Assembly (NCBI RefSeq): GCF_009711225.1
Contig: NZ_WMIE01000012.1
Span: 1-64,000, forward strand
Origin: Paracoccus aestuariivivens
Lineage (GTDB): Bacteria > Pseudomonadota > Alphaproteobacteria > Rhodobacterales > Rhodobacteraceae
Length of the DNA: 64,000 nt
Direction: 5' to 3'
Shown here: positions 60,254 to 64,000 of the stretch, piece by piece
Numbering within the stretch: position 1 is the first letter of the stretch
Layout: each line of letters starts with the position of its first letter
Translations under genes and position numbers: made by a program
Notes under the pieces: model-generated
The model's input: only the letters and a program-made list of their open reading frames with translations
What the model was told of the DNA's origin: nothing
Databases searched by the model: none

Positions 60254-60631
60254 TTGGCGGATTTCGACAGTGAAGCGGTAGTCAAGGAAATTCGCGCGGA
60301 GTTCGACCGCTACGAAACCGCCTTGGTCACCAATGACGTGGCGGCTCTGGTCGGCTTTTTCCGGCAGGATGCGCAGGCGATCCGGATGATGGGTGATCGC
60401 GGCCTTTACGGCATCGACGAGATCGAGGCCTTTCGCAGATCGCGCGACGCGACCGACATGGCGCGAGAGCTTACGCGGGTCGAGATCAGGGTGCTGTCGC
60501 CCGATATCGCGGTGGCGACGGCCGAATATCGCAGGCTGGGTTCGGGGTTGAAAGGGGCGCAGACGCAGGTCTGGCAGCGCGGGGCGCAAGGCTGGCAGAT
60601 CGCTGCGGCCCATGTCAGCCTTGGCAGTTAG
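60254..60631 (+). CDS. AtzH/HpxZ-like protein (DUF3225, SnoaL-like fold)
   Basis: A 125-residue protein starting with TTG (AGGGG seven bases upstream; no usable ATG near). [33 protein letters not shown] and [17 protein letters not shown] match the HpxZ/AtzH family. AtzH has been reported as 1,3-dicarboxyurea amidohydrolase in cyanurate catabolism, while HpxZ is tied to oxalurate use. It is the only gene of the module on the plus strand, placed between atzF and the hydrolase gene. Confidence 0.82.
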   Translation: MADFDSEAVVKEIRAEFDRYETALVTNDVAALVGFFRQDAQAIRMMGDRGLYGIDEIEAFRRSRDATDMARELTRVEIRVLSPDIAVATAEYRRLGSGLKGAQTQVWQRGAQGWQIAAAHVSLGS

Positions 60632-60642
60632 GCTCGGGCGGC

Positions 60643-62475
60643 TCATGGCGTCGCCTCGGCCAGAACCAGCCGCCAGTCACCGAAGGCGCTGACATTGATC
60701 GCCTCGCCGCTTGTCGCGGCGGTTTCGCAAAGAAAGCCCTTGGGGGTGGTGCCGTCGGCCATCCGGATCGTGCCGATGCAAAGGGGGGCAGGGATACCTG
60801 CGATGAAGCTGCCGAGTTGGGTTGCGGGCAGCGCCCACACCTCGACCTGTATCGAGGTTCCGCCCTCTGAGCAGCGGACCATGCCGGGGCGCCGCGGCGG
60901 GCCACCGGGCAGGCTGTAGAGGTTGTATTCCGGCATCGTCGGACCCTGACGCAGGAAGCGGCCACCACGGCGGGTCAACTCGCCATTCAAGGGCAGTCCC
61001 GACATATGTGCGCCACAGACAGCGATCTCGACCTCGGTCGTGCTGGCGGTGACGGGGCGGGGGGCTGCGTCGGGAATGGCCCAACCGGTCGCGCCCAAAC
61101 TCCGGCTGCCCCAGCGTTCGATGATGGTTCCAAGGCCTGCCAGCAAGGCGTCATGCCCCTCCTGTGCCAGCAAGGTCACTCCGCCCGGACGCCCGTCTGC
61201 GCGGGCTGGCGCGGGAACAGCCAATGCGCAAAGACCGAGCAGGTTGGCGAAGTTGGTATAAGTTCCCAAACGGGAATTGGGACCGATCGGATCGGCCTGC
61301 AGTTCGGCTACGGTCGGGAAGTTCGGGATCGAGGGGACGCAGATCATGTCCAGCGGCTCGAGCACCTGTTGCAACTGTCGGCGCAGATCGGCCAGACGGT
61401 AGAAATCGCGGAAGGCATCTGTCGCGGACAGGTCTTTTGCGCGTCCGACGATCCGGCGGATGACGGGCAGCACGGCCTCGGGGTTGGTATCCAGAAGCGG
61501 GCCGATCACGCAGTCACGCTCGGCCACCCAAGCACCTTCGTAAAGCAGGGTGGCGACGGCGTAGAACGGAGTGAAATCGATTTCGGTCACCGTGGCGATG
61601 GCGCGCAACCGATCACAGGCCGCGTCGAAGGCGTCTTGCTGTTGGTCGTCGCCAAAGAACCGGATCGAGTTGCGGCTGGGGATGCCGATGCGCAGTTGCG
61701 GCGGCGGGCTGCTGATGGCAGCGGCGCGAACGGGCTTGGCATAGGGGTCGTCCGCGTCATAGGCGCAAACCTCGTGGAAGATCTCATGGGCGTCGGCAAC
61801 GGTCAGCGCAAAAATCGAGACCGCATCCAGCGTCCGGCATGCCGGAACCACGCCAGTTGTGGACAGTGCCCCCGGCGTTGGCTTCAGGCCCACGATATTG
61901 TTCAGCGCGGCGGGGACGCGGCCCGAGCCTGCCGTATCGGTTCCCAAGGAAAAGCTGACGATCCCCCTTGCGACCGCGACCGCAGAACCTGACGACGAGC
62001 CTCCGGGCACGATATCGGGATCGTGCGCATTCCTTGGTGCCGGCCAAGGAGTGCGCACGCCCACCAATCCGGTTGCGAACTGGTCCAGATTGGTTTTTCC
62101 GATAGGAAGCGCCCCAGCCGCCCGCAAGCGCGCCACGACGAAGGCATCGCGGTCGGCGGCATAGGCGAATGCGGGGCAGGCGACGGTGGTTGGACAATCG
62201 GCGACGTCGATATTGTCCTTGACCGCGAAGGGGATGCCCCAAAAGGGCAGGTCCGGGTCGAACCGGCCCAAGGCCTCGGCCTGAGCCAGCAGGGTATCGC
62301 GATCTATCACATGGATGAAGATGCCTGGATCGCGGGCGTGGGCGATGCGGCGAAAGACCTCGGCGATCAGGGCGGTCGGCTGCAACCCCTGCGCATAGGC
62401 GCGCCGCAAGTCGGGTAAGGTGAATGCCAGTTCCTCAAGCATGTCGACCACCGTGCGTCCTGCTGTCATACGCAT
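60643..62475 (-). CDS. atzF: Allophanate hydrolase AtzF
   Basis: A 610-residue protein of normal AtzF length. The N-terminal amidase domain (about 1-450) has the full triad: Lys in GIPFAVKDNIDV and serines in VPGGSSSGSAVAV and LGTDTAGSGRVPAALNNI. The C-terminal AtzF/gamma-glutamylcyclotransferase-like domain (about 480-610) has VAVCGAHMSGLPLN-type sequence, actually EIAVCGAHMSGLPLNGEL. It splits allophanate to ammonia and CO2. The ATG at 62475 has AAGGA about ten bases upstream. It is divergent from the LysR gene over about 160 bases. Confidence 0.92.
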   Translation of the reverse strand: MRMTAGRTVVDMLEELAFTLPDLRRAYAQGLQPTALIAEVFRRIAHARDPGIFIHVIDRDTLLAQAEALGRFDPDLPFWGIPFAVKDNIDVADCPTTVACPAFAYAADRDAFVVARLRAAGALPIGKTNLDQFATGLVGVRTPWPAPRNAHDPDIVPGGSSSGSAVAVARGIVSFSLGTDTAGSGRVPAALNNIVGLKPTPGALSTTGVVPACRTLDAVSIFALTVADAHEIFHEVCAYDADDPYAKPVRAAAISSPPPQLRIGIPSRNSIRFFGDDQQQDAFDAACDRLRAIATVTEIDFTPFYAVATLLYEGAWVAERDCVIGPLLDTNPEAVLPVIRRIVGRAKDLSATDAFRDFYRLADLRRQLQQVLEPLDMICVPSIPNFPTVAELQADPIGPNSRLGTYTNFANLLGLCALAVPAPARADGRPGGVTLLAQEGHDALLAGLGTIIERWGSRSLGATGWAIPDAAPRPVTASTTEVEIAVCGAHMSGLPLNGELTRRGGRFLRQGPTMPEYNLYSLPGGPPRRPGMVRCSEGGTSIQVEVWALPATQLGSFIAGIPAPLCIGTIRMADGTTPKGFLCETAATSGEAINVSAFGDWRLVLAEATP

Positions 62476-62598
62476 CCGCTGTCATCCTTGGCCCCCGAAT
62501 TGCATCCCGATGGCGGCGGGTGGTCCGACACCGTTGCCGCGCTGCAAAAGGTTGCGGCTATTTTGCGCTGAAATCTAATGCTATGTTTTCAGCAGAAT

Positions 62599-62615
62599 GC
62601 TGCAAAATTTGCAGC
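62599..62615. promoter_or_regulatory. Perfect palindrome between atzF and lysR
   Basis: GCTGCAAAATTTGCAGC has eight-base arms around a single A. It lies in the divergent gap, 22 bases before the lysR ATG. A second imperfect copy, CAGCAGAATGCTG, overlaps it on the left (62590-62602). Overlapping palindromes of this type are usual for LysR-type regulators. Confidence 0.7.
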
Positions 62616-62637
62616 GTGAATACTAAAATGGTTCTAT

Positions 62638-63546
62638 ATGAAGTATTTGCAGACGTTCTCGCTGATCCACGACGTCGCGCGGGCAGGCTCGATCCGCAAG
62701 GCTGCCGAAGATATGAACATCACCTCCTCGGCGTTGAACCGGCAGATCCAGCGGCTCGAAGACGAGTTCGGGACCCAGATCTTCGAGCGATTGCCACGCG
62801 GCGTGCGACTCAACCCCGCTGGCGAGTTGCTGTTGCAGCATATCCGCAGCCAGAATGCCGATCTGGAGCGGGTGCGAAATCAGGTGGCCGACCTGTCAGG
62901 AGTCCGGCGCGGACATGTCTCTATCGGCTGCAGTCAGGGGGTGAACCCGATCTTCCTGCCGGAACAGATCTCGCGGTATCGGGCAAAGCATCCGGGCGTC
63001 ACGTTCAGCGTCCGTGTCCGCGACCGCGCCGCCGCCGAACACGATCTGAGTACCTTCACCAGCGATCTTGCCCTGGTGTTCGAGCCGATCCACCTTGCCG
63101 ATTTCGAGATCATTACGTCGATCCCGCAGCCGGTTTGCGCCGTCATGGCCAAGGATCACCCTTTGGCCGACAAGCCCCGCCTACGGCTGCGCGACTGTCT
63201 GGCCATGCCCCATGTCATCCCCTCGAACGAATATGGCGTGCGACACCTGCTGGAGCTTGCAACGCGCGGCAAATCCCGTGGGCTGAACCCCGTGGTCGAG
63301 GCCGACAGCTTCGAGTTGATGCGCCGTTATGTGCTTTATGAAAAGGCAATCAGTTTCCAGATCCCTATCGGGCTGGGGTCTGGCGGAGATGCGGGCATGG
63401 TGGTCCGTGAACTGCCGGAACGCGATCTGCCTATTGGCACGCTCCTTCTGGGGCAGATGCGCGGACGGACGCTTCCGGTCGCCTCGGCTAAATTCGCGCT
63501 GCAACTGGCTGCAGCGTTGGAGGAGTTGGACGGAGCAAGGGCGTAG
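62638..63546 (+). CDS. LysR-family regulator, divergent from atzF
   Basis: A 302-residue regulator. The N-terminal helix-turn-helix is GSIRKAAEDMNITSSALNRQ followed by IQRLEDEFGTQIFERLPRGV, and a periplasmic-binding-protein-like effector domain covers about 90-295. Arrangement with atzF and a shared palindromic region fits the usual pattern where LysR activates its divergent neighbour in response to an intermediate such as the ureide substrate. It ends one base before the stop of the convergent MarR gene. Confidence 0.93.
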   Translation: MKYLQTFSLIHDVARAGSIRKAAEDMNITSSALNRQIQRLEDEFGTQIFERLPRGVRLNPAGELLLQHIRSQNADLERVRNQVADLSGVRRGHVSIGCSQGVNPIFLPEQISRYRAKHPGVTFSVRVRDRAAAEHDLSTFTSDLALVFEPIHLADFEIITSIPQPVCAVMAKDHPLADKPRLRLRDCLAMPHVIPSNEYGVRHLLELATRGKSRGLNPVVEADSFELMRRYVLYEKAISFQIPIGLGSGGDAGMVVRELPERDLPIGTLLLGQMRGRTLPVASAKFALQLAAALEELDGARA

Positions 63547-63993
63547 TTATTTGTCGCCAAGGATGGTGCCAAGACGCCGCAGCAGGTTCTGAAGGTCGGT
63601 TCGGTCCTGCGGGGCCAGAACGTGAAGCAGCAAGGCCTCGCGGCGCATATCCTCGCGGAAGGCGGTTTCGGCTAACTGGCGACCGCGCTCGGTCAGTTGG
63701 ACCAAAAGTCCGCGTCCATCCTCGGGGTCGGGAACGCGCTGGATGAGCCCCGCTTGGGCCAGCCTCGCAAGTCGGTGCGTCAGCCCGCCCGAGGTGATCA
63801 TCAGCGCGGAATACAGCTTTGTCGGTGAAAGGCGATAGGGCGGCCCCGCGCGTCTGAGCGTCGCGATGACATCGAACTCGCCCCGCTCAAGGCCGAACTC
63901 GCGGAAGGTCGCCTCGATCTCGGGTGCCATGATGCTGGCAAGCCGGTTGATGCGACCGAGAATGTCCATCGGACCGGTGTCCAGATCGGGCAA
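63547..63993 (-). CDS. MarR-family regulator at the window edge
   Basis: A 148-residue winged-helix regulator: YRLSPTKLYSALMITSGGLT, HRLARLAQAGLIQRVPDPED and GRGLLVQLTERGRQL are the usual recognition helix and wing. A start at 63993 or 63969 (MDIL) is possible; only seven bases remain upstream, so a start outside the window cannot be ruled out. Its regulated genes must lie beyond position 64000. Confidence 0.85.
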   Translation of the reverse strand: MPDLDTGPMDILGRINRLASIMAPEIEATFREFGLERGEFDVIATLRRAGPPYRLSPTKLYSALMITSGGLTHRLARLAQAGLIQRVPDPEDGRGLLVQLTERGRQLAETAFREDMRREALLLHVLAPQDRTDLQNLLRRLGTILGDK

Positions 63994-64000
63994 TTCGCGG

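Overview
The window is GC-rich DNA with dense, overlapping operons and gene families typical of Alphaproteobacteria, most likely a Rhodobacteraceae member of the Paracoccus type. That placement is an inference from BcsN-type cellulose synthesis, TRAP and BMP-type transporters, a Rep_3 initiator next to parAB, and codon use; no rRNA or tRNA gene is present to confirm it. A replication initiator (47844-49031, minus) diverges from parA-parB (49562-52070). Two parS-like palindromes flank parAB and repeats fill the rep-parA gap, so the window is most likely part of a plasmid or chromid.

Layout. 1-2210: a decayed IS256-family element split in two by a decayed IS3-family element. 2213-13639 (minus strand): a signalling block. 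Its first operon encodes a periplasmic SUOX-fold protein without the molybdenum-ligand cysteine, a membrane GGDEF-EAL protein and an FkbM methyltransferase. An RTX protein and a PAS-EAL protein follow, then an operon of hybrid histidine kinase, CheR and REC-PAS-GGDEF. 14006-21795 (plus strand): a tightly coupled cellulose operon bcsN-bcsA-bcsB-bcsZ-TPR gene. BcsA has a PilZ c-di-GMP-binding domain, so the neighbouring c-di-GMP enzymes are plausible controllers of cellulose export.

21842-35673: a nucleobase permease, a small exported protein, a branched-chain-type 2-oxoacid dehydrogenase (fused E1 plus E2) with a divergent Lrp regulator, a TetR-controlled RND efflux system (adaptor, pump, outer-membrane channel), and a MarR-FUSC exporter pair. 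TetR and MarR each have a clear palindrome in front of them.

35670-47750 (minus strand): two catabolic or transport operons. One is a BMP-type ABC importer with a cytosine deaminase (nucleobase or nucleoside salvage). The other is a GntR-controlled TRAP transporter with a carbon-nitrogen hydrolase, an HpcH/HpaI aldolase and an RraA-like protein, whose pathway I cannot name.

47844-52842: replication and partition. 52843-54800: an AspT-type transporter and a small protein. 54911-62475: a ureide-nitrogen module with a LuxR regulator, AtzE-like amidase, AtzG-like subunit, NCS2 permease, isochorismatase-type amidohydrolase, AtzH/HpxZ-like protein and allophanate hydrolase AtzF. A divergent LysR gene with a perfect 17-bp palindrome precedes it. 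The module resembles the lower cyanurate/biuret pathway, but no ring-opening AtzD is visible. The window ends with a convergent MarR gene.
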